In this document: positions 8,457 through 18,000 of the stretch, piece by piece | How positions within the stretch are numbered: position 1 is the stretch's first letter | Layout: every line of letters begins with the position of its first letter | Origin: Candidatus Krumholzibacteriota bacterium | Lineage (GTDB): Bacteria > Krumholzibacteriota > Krumholzibacteriia > Krumholzibacteriales > Krumholzibacteriaceae | Reading direction: 5' to 3' | NCBI GenBank assembly: GCA_016932415.1 | Contig: JAFGCX010000031.1 | Span: 1 to 64,000, forward strand | DNA: 64,000 nt | Position numbers and translations under genes: made by a program | The notes under the pieces: model-generated | The model's database searches: none | Seen by the model: the letters and a program-made list of their open reading frames with translations, nothing else | Told to the model about the DNA's origin: nothing

Positions 8457-9247
8457 TGACGAAGTGGTGGGAGGAGACGATCGGGACTGAGATGAAAGAA
8501 GAAGAAATAGAAAATGAGATAGAAGCCCTTAAAAAGACAAAAGGACTGCCGGAACATATAGCGATAATCATGGATGGAAACGGCAGGTGGGCCAGGAAAA
8601 GGAAATTGCCCCGGATCGCCGGACACAGGTCGGGAAGGGAATCAGTCCGCACGACCGTCCAGACATGCGCCAGGATAGGAATACCTGTCCTTTCCCTCTA
8701 CACATTCTCGCTTGAAAACTGGAACAGGCCCGCGGGGGAAGTAAAAGCACTTATGTCGTTTCTAAGGAGAGTCCTTGAATCTGAATTCCTTGAACTCGAC
8801 AAGAACAACATTCAGCTGAGGGCCATGGGAAGGCTCGACCTCCTCCCGAAGTCGACTAAAAAAGTCCTGGACGAGACGATTGAAAAGCTGTCCCGAAACG
8901 ATGGAATGATCCTTAATCTATGTCTGAGTTACAGCGGCAGGGCCGAGATCGTCGATTCGGTGAAAGGGATCGCCCGTGATCTGATCGAAGGGAAAATCCA
9001 GGTCGATTCGATCGATGAGACACTTTTCAGGCAGTACCTTTACTCTCCCGATCTGCCCGATCCGGATCTTCTGATCAGAAGCAGTGGGGAATTGAGAATA
9101 AGCAACTTCCTTCTCTGGCAGATAGCCTATTCCGAAATTTTCGTCACGGATGTCCTCTGGCCCGATTTTCGGGAAGAGCACCTGTTGAAAGCTATCAATG
9201 AGTATCTGTGCCGTGATCGAAGATTCGGGGGTTTAAAAAGCAGGTAA
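8456..9247 (+). CDS. uppS: isoprenyl transferase (undecaprenyl diphosphate synthase)
   Basis: UppS adds isoprene units in cis to farnesyl diphosphate, making the C55 lipid carrier for peptidoglycan and other glycans. The catalytic IMDGNGRWA motif places the metal-binding Asp at residue 40, followed by GHRSGRES, TFSLENWNRP and the dimer/active-site segment LIRSSGELRISNFLLWQ. The first 30 residues, before the family core, are a charged helical extension (Lys/Glu-rich) longer than usual; a start at ATG 8492 would remove part of it. Its position between frr and cdsA is the standard gene order. Confidence 0.95.
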   Translation: MTKWWEETIGTEMKEEEIENEIEALKKTKGLPEHIAIIMDGNGRWARKRKLPRIAGHRSGRESVRTTVQTCARIGIPVLSLYTFSLENWNRPAGEVKALMSFLRRVLESEFLELDKNNIQLRAMGRLDLLPKSTKKVLDETIEKLSRNDGMILNLCLSYSGRAEIVDSVKGIARDLIEGKIQVDSIDETLFRQYLYSPDLPDPDLLIRSSGELRISNFLLWQIAYSEIFVTDVLWPDFREEHLLKAINEYLCRDRRFGGLKSR

Positions 9248-9252
9248 TAGGG

Positions 9253-10131
9253 ATGAACGAAGATCATTCGGGCAGAGCCGGGAAGGCTGAAAAGTCCGGC
9301 GGCAAAAAAAGTACGATCCTTGACAGGCTGATAATGTCAGCGATATTCATTCCATGTTTTTTGATCACGGCAAGAAGAGGGGGGATCTATTACCTGATCC
9401 TGATCGATATGATCATCCTCGTGGGATTGTGGGAATTCTACCGGATGATGGAAGCAAAAGGGTTAAAACCATACAAGATAATAGGTATCCTGAGTGGAAT
9501 AGCGCTTCCATGGTATATTTTCTTTCAGCAGGGTGTGTACGCCAACCTCCTTCTGACAGTCATCTTTATAGGAATTATGACGAGTGAACTCTGGAGAAAG
9601 GAAAAAGAAAGGGCTGTCTATCATATCTCCGTCACGATCTTTGGAGTCTTCTATGTCGCGTGGCTGGGAAGTCATTTTATACTCGTCCGCGAACTGCCGC
9701 AGATCCTCGGGCAGGATTATTCTGCTGGTTATTCATATGTCGTAATGATATTCGCTCTGACATGGAGCTATGACACGGGAGCTTATACGACAGGAAGGCT
9801 CTTTGGCAGGCACAAGTTATTTCCCTCGGTCTCGCCCGGCAAGACTGTCGAGGGCTCTATCGGGGGAGTCTTCTTCTCGATCGGTGGTATATTCATCGTC
9901 AGGGCTATAATGGCTCCTTACATCGGATGGATCGACGCAGTTCTTCTCGCCGTTGTAGCCTCTGTAATAGGACAGATCGGCGACCTGGTCGAATCGATGC
10001 TGAAAAGAGATGTCGATGTAAAGGATTCTTCCGAGACTATTCCCGGACACGGGGGAGTACTTGACAGGTTCGATTCAGTCCTGTTTACTGCTCCGGTGAT
10101 ATATTATCTGCTCAGATACTATTTGTTCTGA
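9253..10131 (+). CDS. cdsA: phosphatidate cytidylyltransferase (CDP-diglyceride synthase)
   Basis: CdsA makes CDP-diacylglycerol from phosphatidate and CTP, the precursor of membrane phospholipids. The 292-residue protein is strongly hydrophobic with several membrane segments from about residue 24 onward and ends with the family signature: SMLKRDVDVKD followed by IPGHGGVLDRFDS. The 20-residue N-terminus is charged and cytoplasmic-looking. It is five bases after uppS and 20 before dxr. Confidence 0.95.
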   Translation: MNEDHSGRAGKAEKSGGKKSTILDRLIMSAIFIPCFLITARRGGIYYLILIDMIILVGLWEFYRMMEAKGLKPYKIIGILSGIALPWYIFFQQGVYANLLLTVIFIGIMTSELWRKEKERAVYHISVTIFGVFYVAWLGSHFILVRELPQILGQDYSAGYSYVVMIFALTWSYDTGAYTTGRLFGRHKLFPSVSPGKTVEGSIGGVFFSIGGIFIVRAIMAPYIGWIDAVLLAVVASVIGQIGDLVESMLKRDVDVKDSSETIPGHGGVLDRFDSVLFTAPVIYYLLRYYLF

Positions 10132-10151
10132 TTACAGAGAAGGTAGCTACT

Positions 10152-11315
10152 TTGAAAAAAGTCGTCATTCTTGGTTCGACCGGATCGATAGGTAGAGCCG
10201 CGGTAGAGATCATTTCCCAGGCAAGTGATGATTTTGTCATAACGGGCCTGGCCGCGGAAAGCAATATCAATCAGATGCAGGAACAGCTTGCCGATTTTCC
10301 CGACGCATTTTTCTCGCTATACAGCGAGGCGGCTCTGAACAGGTTGATCAAAAAGGATCCTCTTCTTGGAAAAAGGGAGAGGGGGTCGGGATCGGATGGA
10401 GTCCTTGCCCTTGTAGAGGAAGGTGCCGCCGATATTGTGATAAATGCCATGGTAGGGATCTCGGGCCTGTTGCCGACGATCAAAGCTCTTGAAATGGGTA
10501 GCAGCGTAGCTCTGGCAAACAAAGAGGCTCTCGTAACCGGTGGTCATATAATAAACGACCTGATCCAGAATACTGCGGGACGGATCATACCGGTCGACAG
10601 TGAGCATTTCTCGCTTTCGCGATGCCTGAGGGGCAACAGGGAAGATACTCTGGAGATCATCCTGACCGCTTCAGGAGGACCTTTTTATAAAAGGGATATG
10701 ACGGGCCTGTCAGACGTAACGGTAGAAGAAGTGCTCGACCATCCCACATGGAAAATGGGCAAAAAAGTCACCGTCGATTCGGCTCATCTTATCAACAAGG
10801 GACTTGAAGTAATAGAAGCGCACTGGCTTTTCGATTTCCCGTATGATTCGATAGGCGTGGTAATTCATCCTCAATCGATCGTGCATTCCCTTACCAGGAT
10901 GAAAGATGGTTCGCTTCTGGCTCATCTCGGACCAGCGGATATGCGTCTTCCCATAATCAATGCCCTGTATTATCCCGTCGTAGCTCAATATCCGTGGGAA
11001 CCACTGTCGGTAAATGATTTTGGAAGGCTTGATTTCGTCCAGTTTGAGAGGAAGGATTATCCAGGGTTCGATATCGTAATGCAGGCGGCGAAAGCCGGAG
11101 GCACCGCGCCGACCGTTCTAAATGCCGCTGATGAAGTAGCCGTCTCATCTTTTTTATCAGGAAAGACGGGATTTATGACGATTATAGATTGGATAAGAGA
11201 AGCGCTGGACGCGCATATTCCGTCTGAAGCTTCCTCTCTCGAAGATATTATTGAAGCGGACAGATGGACAAGAAGGTTTTTGAGTGAAAGACATAAAGAT
11301 GCTGTTATAACCTGA
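10152..11315 (+). CDS. dxr: 1-deoxy-D-xylulose 5-phosphate reductoisomerase
   Basis: Dxr (IspC) commits DXP to the MEP pathway of isoprenoid synthesis, with NADPH. The N-terminal Rossmann motif GSTGSIGRAAVEII, LANKEALVTGG, PVDSEHFSLSRCL, ILTASGGPF, HPTWKMGKKVTVDSA and NKGLEVIEAHWLF are visible. The usual 'SEHSA' and 'ATMMNKGLE' segments read SEHFS and AHLINKGLE, conservative drifts around the flexible loop. Length 387 is normal. The start is a TTG at 10152. Linking dxr with uppS places precursor and lipid-carrier synthesis in one operon. Confidence 0.95.
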   Translation: MKKVVILGSTGSIGRAAVEIISQASDDFVITGLAAESNINQMQEQLADFPDAFFSLYSEAALNRLIKKDPLLGKRERGSGSDGVLALVEEGAADIVINAMVGISGLLPTIKALEMGSSVALANKEALVTGGHIINDLIQNTAGRIIPVDSEHFSLSRCLRGNREDTLEIILTASGGPFYKRDMTGLSDVTVEEVLDHPTWKMGKKVTVDSAHLINKGLEVIEAHWLFDFPYDSIGVVIHPQSIVHSLTRMKDGSLLAHLGPADMRLPIINALYYPVVAQYPWEPLSVNDFGRLDFVQFERKDYPGFDIVMQAAKAGGTAPTVLNAADEVAVSSFLSGKTGFMTIIDWIREALDAHIPSEASSLEDIIEADRWTRRFLSERHKDAVIT

Positions 11316-11325
11316 TGGAGGTTCC

Positions 11326-12666
11326 ATGTTTCTAACAATAATCGCTTTTGTTTTTGTCTTGAGTATTGTTGTCCTGGTTCATGAACTGGGTCATTTTCTC
11401 GTGGCAAAGTTGAACGGGATTTACGTCATAACTTTTTCAATCGGTTTCGGCCCGAAAATACTCAGGTTCAAGTACGGGGAGACGGAATATGCGCTTTCAG
11501 CGCTTCCATTCGGCGGATACGTAAAATTTGCCGGAGAAAACGAGGGAGAAGAAGACAAGGAAGACGATTTCGAGAAGGATATTCCGGAAGAGAGACTGTA
11601 TAAAAGCAAAAAGCCTGTCCAGAGGATGTCTGTTGTCCTCGCGGGACCGGCGATGAACGCGATTCTGGCTATCGTCCTTTACATATCGACTATATGGATA
11701 CAGGGCATCTTCGTGAGGAATCCTGGCGATGTGGTCAGTGGTGTCATTGATGATTCTCCCGCCGCCGTGGCTGGCTTTCAGACGGGAGACAGGATTATAG
11801 AGATCAACTCGAAGATTTTAAAACCCGGCGAGGAGATAAGCGACCTGGTCGATTACACTGAAGGCGCGAGTTCCACATTCCGGTTTTTAAGAGGGATCGA
11901 CACTCTTACCGCGCAAGTGACGCCCGAATGGAATGAGGAAGCGGGCCGGCTTACGATAGGGATCTTTTCGAGCAGCAGGCCGATAATCGGGGACGTAAAA
12001 AAGGACAGTCCGGCTTATAAAGCCGGGATCCGTAGCGGTGCGCTAATCCTGGCCATGAATGATACGACTGTCTATACCTACCTTGAAATGGCAGAGAAAA
12101 TCTATTCGCGCAACGGGATCCCGATAGAATTCAAGTGGGAACTCAATGGGGAGATACACAGTTCCGTGATCACTCCCACATCGATGGACGCTCCATCAGG
12201 AGGAGAAAAACTCGATGTGATCCAGGTCGGCGCGATCGGTGTAGGGGAGTTTTACGAGAAGCAGAGAGTCTCTTTTCCCGTTGCCGTCAAATACGGGGCG
12301 AAGGCTTTCAGCAACCTCTTCGTGTCGATAATGAGTTTTCTCGGCAAACTGGTTACGGGAAAAGCCACACTCAAGGCTGTCGGAGGGCCGATAAGAGTCG
12401 GTGTCATGGCGGGGGATATGATCAGATGGGGATTCAGCTATCTGATTAACTTCCTGGCGTTTTTCTCGATGAACCTGGCGATCTTCAATCTGTTGCCGAT
12501 CCTTCCATTTGACGGAGGCCATTTCGTCATTTTTGTGGTCGAGGCTCTGACCGGGTATAAACCCGGACCGAAGGTTCAGAATGTGATGGCCCAGACAGGA
12601 TTTATCATCCTGATAATTCTAATGGTGTTCATACTTTTCCTTGATCTGTTCAATCTTGTGAGGTGA
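11326..12666 (+). CDS. rseP: site-2 zinc protease RseP
   Basis: RseP is an inner-membrane intramembrane metalloprotease that cleaves anti-sigma factors and remnant signal peptides. The 446-residue protein has the catalytic HELGH at residues 19-23 in the first membrane helix, two tandem PDZ-like regions between roughly 125 and 300, and the C-terminal NLLPILPFDGGH carrying the third zinc ligand Asp. GGAGG precedes the ATG. A plausible local client is the anti-sigma factor encoded at 33832-34425, though that is inference. The stop codon abuts the stop of the convergent lipoprotein gene with no gap. Confidence 0.95.
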   Translation: MFLTIIAFVFVLSIVVLVHELGHFLVAKLNGIYVITFSIGFGPKILRFKYGETEYALSALPFGGYVKFAGENEGEEDKEDDFEKDIPEERLYKSKKPVQRMSVVLAGPAMNAILAIVLYISTIWIQGIFVRNPGDVVSGVIDDSPAAVAGFQTGDRIIEINSKILKPGEEISDLVDYTEGASSTFRFLRGIDTLTAQVTPEWNEEAGRLTIGIFSSSRPIIGDVKKDSPAYKAGIRSGALILAMNDTTVYTYLEMAEKIYSRNGIPIEFKWELNGEIHSSVITPTSMDAPSGGEKLDVIQVGAIGVGEFYEKQRVSFPVAVKYGAKAFSNLFVSIMSFLGKLVTGKATLKAVGGPIRVGVMAGDMIRWGFSYLINFLAFFSMNLAIFNLLPILPFDGGHFVIFVVEALTGYKPGPKVQNVMAQTGFIILIILMVFILFLDLFNLVR

Positions 12667-13023
12667 TCACGGCTTTTCACGTTCAATGAGTAGTTCGATT
12701 CTGCTGAAAACGGCATGCCATCTCTCAGGGTTTTCCTTCAGGCTGTCAATTGTCCTGAGGATCCTTTCCTTATCGACACCTTCTTTGAGGGTATCCCATT
12801 TTTTTAGGCTGTCAGACGGATTATCTTGGAGATTTTTCTCTAATTCGTTTATTTTTACGTAGAGTTGGACAATATACCGTTCATCGGCTGTCAGAGTAAA
12901 ATCCTTTTCCGGAGTTTTACCACCCGGGTTATCGCAGCCCGCGTGAAGAACAAGGAAGACCTGAATGACAGGAATGAAGATCAGTGATCTTATCCTCGAA
13001 ATATTGCGAAACAAAGAACTCAT
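12667..13023 (-). CDS. small predicted lipoprotein, unknown function
   Basis: A 118-residue protein with a basic N-terminus, hydrophobic stretch (residues 13-27) and lipobox LHAGC, giving lipid-modified Cys30. The mature part is charged and predicted helical, with Lys/Glu/Asp-rich segments resembling small periplasmic helical-hairpin lipoproteins such as the DUF4296 group; I do not claim that assignment. It sits antisense between rseP and the Omp85 gene, convergent with rseP. No strong ribosome-binding site is visible. A role as an accessory of the outer-membrane assembly machinery is possible by position only. Confidence 0.72.
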   Translation of the reverse strand: MSSLFRNISRIRSLIFIPVIQVFLVLHAGCDNPGGKTPEKDFTLTADERYIVQLYVKINELEKNLQDNPSDSLKKWDTLKEGVDKERILRTIDSLKENPERWHAVFSRIELLIEREKP

Positions 13024-13112
13024 GCTTTATCCGTGGTTGGTAGTTTCAATACAGTCTCACGAGATCCAGAGTAAGACATCATATCGCCACGTGAAGAACT
13101 TAAATATAAAAT

Positions 13113-15056
13113 ATGAAGTTGTCAATTAATATGGTGGCGAGGACAATCAATCAGAATTCTGGAAGAATCGTCATTATACTTTTTCTTGTAATGCTGATCG
13201 CCGGATATTCCTCCGATCTGTTATCAGATGATTTCGGTCTCGATCTCCCTTACGTCAAAAGGATCGTCATACTTGGCAACGTGACTTTTGACGACGGTAT
13301 TCTCAAAAAGAGGATGAGGACCAGGGAAGCACGTTATTATAATATCTTCAACAAGCCACGTTTCAGAAGGGATTTCATCCGAAGGGACCTTGAAAGCCTG
13401 AAGACTTTCTATAGACTTAACGGATTTTTCGAAGTCACCGTTAATCTCGAGTCCATAGACAGGGATAAAAAGGGGAATCACGTCACATTACGTATCTTGG
13501 TGAATGAAGGTCCGCAATCGATTGTACGCAGTCTGCATTTTTCCGATCAGGATGCAGTCGCTCCGGAAACGCTGATAAAAGGCCTCAGACTTACAAAAGG
13601 TATGCCTTATAACCCGAACCTGGTGGAGACGGACAGGTACACCCTTTTCAGCCATTTTTTCAGAAAGGGATATCTTGGCGCGATGGTCGCCTGCAATACG
13701 AGGGTAGATTCAACGGATATTGATATATCGTGGGAAATTGCTCCAGGATCCCCGGTCAGAGTGGAGAAGATAGACATAAGCGGAAACCAGAAGGTCCGGG
13801 ATGAGCTGATCCGAAGGGAATTAAAGATAGGATCGGGACAGTATTTTCAGCTCCGGAAAATAATCGAAAGCAAACAGAACCTTTATGATACGGGATGTTT
13901 CAGCTCGGTGGAGATAGAACCCAAAGCGTTGGATGTTGATAGCGGAAAAGTCGATCTTCAGTTACAGGTCAGGGAAAGGAAGATGGGATATCTCGAATCG
14001 GGTCTCGGTGTCGGAAATGTTCACGCTAACAGGGTCTTTGCCGAATGGGGGCAGAGGAATCTTCTGGGACGGGGATACGCGCTGGATATCAAAACGGCTT
14101 TTGCTTTCAGGATCTTCGAGGATAACAAGTATGCATTATCGGACGTCAAGTTTGAGAATAAATATCAACGGCACGAAGGCGAACTTAGATTCCCGCACAT
14201 CCTGTCGACATGGAACACTTTTTCAGTGGGATCTTTTTACGAACGCGACGCCACAGTGGAACCGGTTATTGTCGAAGCGATCAGTTTTAACGGTACCGTA
14301 TCGCGCAGGATCTCAAGGCAGACTTCACTTCTTCTTGGATATGTCTATGAAAAAATAAGAAGGCAGGATGCTATCGATGAAAAGGAAAGGTCACTTCGAA
14401 GGTCACTCGATTTTACTTACCACAGAGATACGAGGGATTTCTATTTTAATCCGCGGCGGGGAAGATACATCGCGCTTGAGGCGAGATACGCCGGTGGGAT
14501 CCTCGGGGGAGACGATCATTACTATTCCATAGTACCGTCATTTCAGGATTATCGCCGCCTGTCAGAAGAGACGGTCCTTGCGTACAGGGTAAGGGCCGGT
14601 TACGCAAAAGCTTTTGGAGATAGCCGGGATACCGGGTTGCCGATCGAAAGCAGGTTTTTCCTCGGAGGAGGTAACTCTGTCAGGGGTTACCGCGAAAACA
14701 CACTGGGACCTCTTAACAGCACGGGAACAGCCAGGGGAGGCAACATCATGCTTCTGGCGAATATTGAGATGAGGTTTCCACTGCCAGTGATCTCAAAATA
14801 TAACTTCGGAGGAGCATTCTTCCTGGATGGCGGAAATGTCTGGGACTCCGTTTCCGATATAAAATTTGAAGAATTTGTTTTCATGAAGGAAAGATCCGAT
14901 ATATCGACCGCGGATTTCAGGTACAGTGCCGGTTTTGGATTGAGGTACTACACTCCGGTAGGACCTATCAGAATAGACGCGGGATTTCCGATAACCCGGC
15001 CCGTAGACATCGATTACGATTACTGGATCCACATCAGCCTCGGACAGATCTTTTAA
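13113..15056 (+). CDS. Omp85-family outer-membrane assembly protein (BamA/TamA type)
   Basis: Omp85 proteins insert beta-barrels into the outer membrane. This 647-residue protein has an N-terminal hydrophobic segment (about 19-34), three recognisable POTRA repeats (about 46-136, 137-215 and 216-292, the last starting KIDISGNQKV) and a C-terminal 16-strand-type barrel with the family motif FLGGGNSVRGY (VRGY at 523-526) and a terminal Phe. Position after dxr-rseP is that of bamA, but BamA normally has five POTRAs, whereas three POTRAs and an adjacent tamB are the hallmark of TamA. It may serve both roles. Start ATG 13113 has only a weak ribosome-binding site. Confidence 0.9.
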   Translation: MKLSINMVARTINQNSGRIVIILFLVMLIAGYSSDLLSDDFGLDLPYVKRIVILGNVTFDDGILKKRMRTREARYYNIFNKPRFRRDFIRRDLESLKTFYRLNGFFEVTVNLESIDRDKKGNHVTLRILVNEGPQSIVRSLHFSDQDAVAPETLIKGLRLTKGMPYNPNLVETDRYTLFSHFFRKGYLGAMVACNTRVDSTDIDISWEIAPGSPVRVEKIDISGNQKVRDELIRRELKIGSGQYFQLRKIIESKQNLYDTGCFSSVEIEPKALDVDSGKVDLQLQVRERKMGYLESGLGVGNVHANRVFAEWGQRNLLGRGYALDIKTAFAFRIFEDNKYALSDVKFENKYQRHEGELRFPHILSTWNTFSVGSFYERDATVEPVIVEAISFNGTVSRRISRQTSLLLGYVYEKIRRQDAIDEKERSLRRSLDFTYHRDTRDFYFNPRRGRYIALEARYAGGILGGDDHYYSIVPSFQDYRRLSEETVLAYRVRAGYAKAFGDSRDTGLPIESRFFLGGGNSVRGYRENTLGPLNSTGTARGGNIMLLANIEMRFPLPVISKYNFGGAFFLDGGNVWDSVSDIKFEEFVFMKERSDISTADFRYSAGFGLRYYTPVGPIRIDAGFPITRPVDIDYDYWIHISLGQIF

Positions 15057-15070
15057 CGGAGCCAAGGGAT

Positions 15071-18000
15071 TTGGTTAAAAAAATATTAAAATCAAGGATC
15101 ACGTCATTCGTTTCGCTGATAATAAGCCTTCTGCTGACAATGACGATTGTCGCCGGGATCATCTTTCATACTGATTTCTTCGCGAAGAGAACGTCAACGA
15201 TGTTTTCCCGGTATCTTTTCAGAGGGACCGGGTACACGCTGGAATTCAGGGCGATCTCCGGAAATCCGCTGGAGAGGATAAAAATCGAAGATCTTCGTAT
15301 CAGGTACAGGAGCAGTGAGTACGCCTTTGACCTTCTGCGTGTCGAAGAGATCTTCCTTAGCTATGATCTCGCGTCGCTATTCTCAACCGAGCCGTCGATA
15401 AACGAAATTATTTTCAATAGACCTCATGCGTGGATCAAGCCTGATTCCACGGGGGAGAATATACTGCCATTTAATGGGACTTCCACGGGTCGGTCAGGCC
15501 AGGTGAGATTCAGGGTGGAAAAATTCGATATCAATAACGGACAGTTAATATACCAGGGGAATCAGAGAGCCGACGCGTTGAAGAATCTGAATCTGGAAGG
15601 TGCCGTACGTTCCGGGGAAAAAGGGATAATAGCCGATATCGGCTCGGGGAGTGCCGAGGATATAAGGCGAAAACTTCATATCAGGAATATAAGTGGCAAT
15701 ATAAGAAAGAACTCGGGAAGTCGATCTCCTGTAGACCGGATCGAAGTCAGTGACCTGTTCCTTGAACTGGATGAATCGTCGTTGCTGATCAACGGGACAT
15801 TCGATCCCGATTCAACAAGGTTCGGGCTGAATATCGCCGCTGAACCATTTGATGTCGAGGAGATATCAAGGCTTGTAGGTATAGAATCGGGACAGTTTGG
15901 AGAACTGCAGGGAGTCCTCGCGGTAGAGGGTACGACGGGAGATCTCAAGATACGCGGTATGTTGAACGGTATATTGTCAGGATTCGCGCTTGATGGGTTC
16001 AAACTCGACCTCCGGTACGACACAAGAGCGGTTATGCTGAACAGTGGAGAAGGAAGATTAAATGGCGCCCTTGTGAATGGTAGCGGTGTTATGCCGGTCA
16101 GTGGTGAGCGGATCATCAAACTTGATCTCGACGTCAATGATCTTGACCTCTCTGCCGGTTTCATAAGAAATAATTCGATTCCCGACACAAGGTTCAACGG
16201 TATGTTGATATTGAGATATGATGTCGATTCGAAAGAATTGTATTTCACGATGGACCTGAAGGAAGGGCATCTCAGAAAAATACCATTCAGCACAATGACT
16301 GCTTCGGGCTCATACAGGGCTGATACTCTCTTTATGGACCAGATGACAATGGCATATCCGACTCATGATATTTCGACTACAGGTACGATATCCAGGGATG
16401 GTGGGATAAGGCTGTTCATCGATACCGAATGCGCTAAAGATGACACTTTGTTTTCATATTTCAATATAGACGAATATCGGGCGAATCTTAAGTTCAACGG
16501 AATATGGGAAGGCAGTTTTGCCCGATGGGACCTCAGGGCCAGCGGATGTTGCACGGACATATTCTACAAAGGAGCGTACGTTCCTTCCGGAGATATTAAA
16601 TTTGCTTTAAGCAGGGACGAATCATTTCGTTTCCTTTTTGAGATGCGGGGGGATAGCTGCGATATTGCGCCGTTGTCGTTTTCAGGGATAGACCTGTCCC
16701 TGGAATACAATGACAACATAACAAGTATCAAGAGACTGTACCTGCAGAGGCCGGGCCTGGTCGCCGACATGCGTGGAGATCTGATAAAAAACGAAGATAT
16801 AACCGAGATAGTATTCAATGAAGTCTCAATAGATGCCCTCGAGGAACGCTGGTTGAGCAATGGAAAATTCAGCGTCAACATAAGTGAATCAAGGATCGAG
16901 TTCGATGACCTGCAGCTTCATTCCAGGCTCGGGGCTCTCTATATGGGGTGTGTCGTGGGAAGAGAAGACCGGAGGATCAACGGGAACTTTACTTTCGACA
17001 GGCTTGGGCTGTCACTTTTTAACGCGGCTGGACTGATCAATAAGCCGGTAACGGGGAAGGGAGCGGGAGTGATAAATTGCCGAGGAACGATCGACCAGCC
17101 CGGTTTTGACCTCGATATGGTTCTTGAGCAGATGATCTATGACAGCCTTTCCGTGGATTCTCTGAAACTTGTCGCGAACTATTCGGACCGGATATTCGAG
17201 ATCGATACTTTGTATATCGATTCTCCTGAAGGCATCCTTGAGATGAAAGGCACAGTCTCGGGAACTGATCCAAGAGAACTTTTAAAAGGGAGGGAAAAGG
17301 CGCTGCGCGGAGCCGTTGCCGATTTAGACGCCGTATGCGAGGATCTTTCACTCGTACCGCTTTTTTCACTTTCGGAAAAATCACCTTTTTCAGGTGGTGA
17401 TTTTACGGGAATAATATCGGTCAGGGATTCACTGACCCATCCCCTTCTTGGAGTCGAGGGAAAGATCTCAGGGCTTTCAACCGATCGGTACAGGATCCCG
17501 ATGATCGACATTTCAGCCGATATAGACAGACAGTCGCTCAAGCTCGATGGGATAATGGAATTATCACAAGGACAGAGAGGGAGATTCAACGGAAATATCA
17601 ATCTGAATCACGAGAAATGGTTCTATTCGATAGACCAGCATGAACCGATATCGGTCGGATTGAGTATTCCCGACGGGGAGTTGTCCAGCATCACAGGCAT
17701 GACCGATATAATCGCCGAGGCCGAAGGAAGGTTTTCAGCCGAATTCACCGTAACCGGTACTGCTTCAGAACCCAAGCTGCGGGGAAGACTGGATCTTGAC
17801 CAGGCAGGTTTCAGGCTGGGAGGGATGGAGGAAAGATACAGGGGGATCAGGGCTGTAATAACCCTGGACGATACGCTGGTCACGATCAGGGAACTGCACG
17901 GGAAGGAAGGTAAGAACGGCAATTTCAATTGCGTGGGCAGCGTATCGCTCAAGGGATGGAGGCCAGAAAGGTATGACATAGATATAGAAGTCGACAAGAT

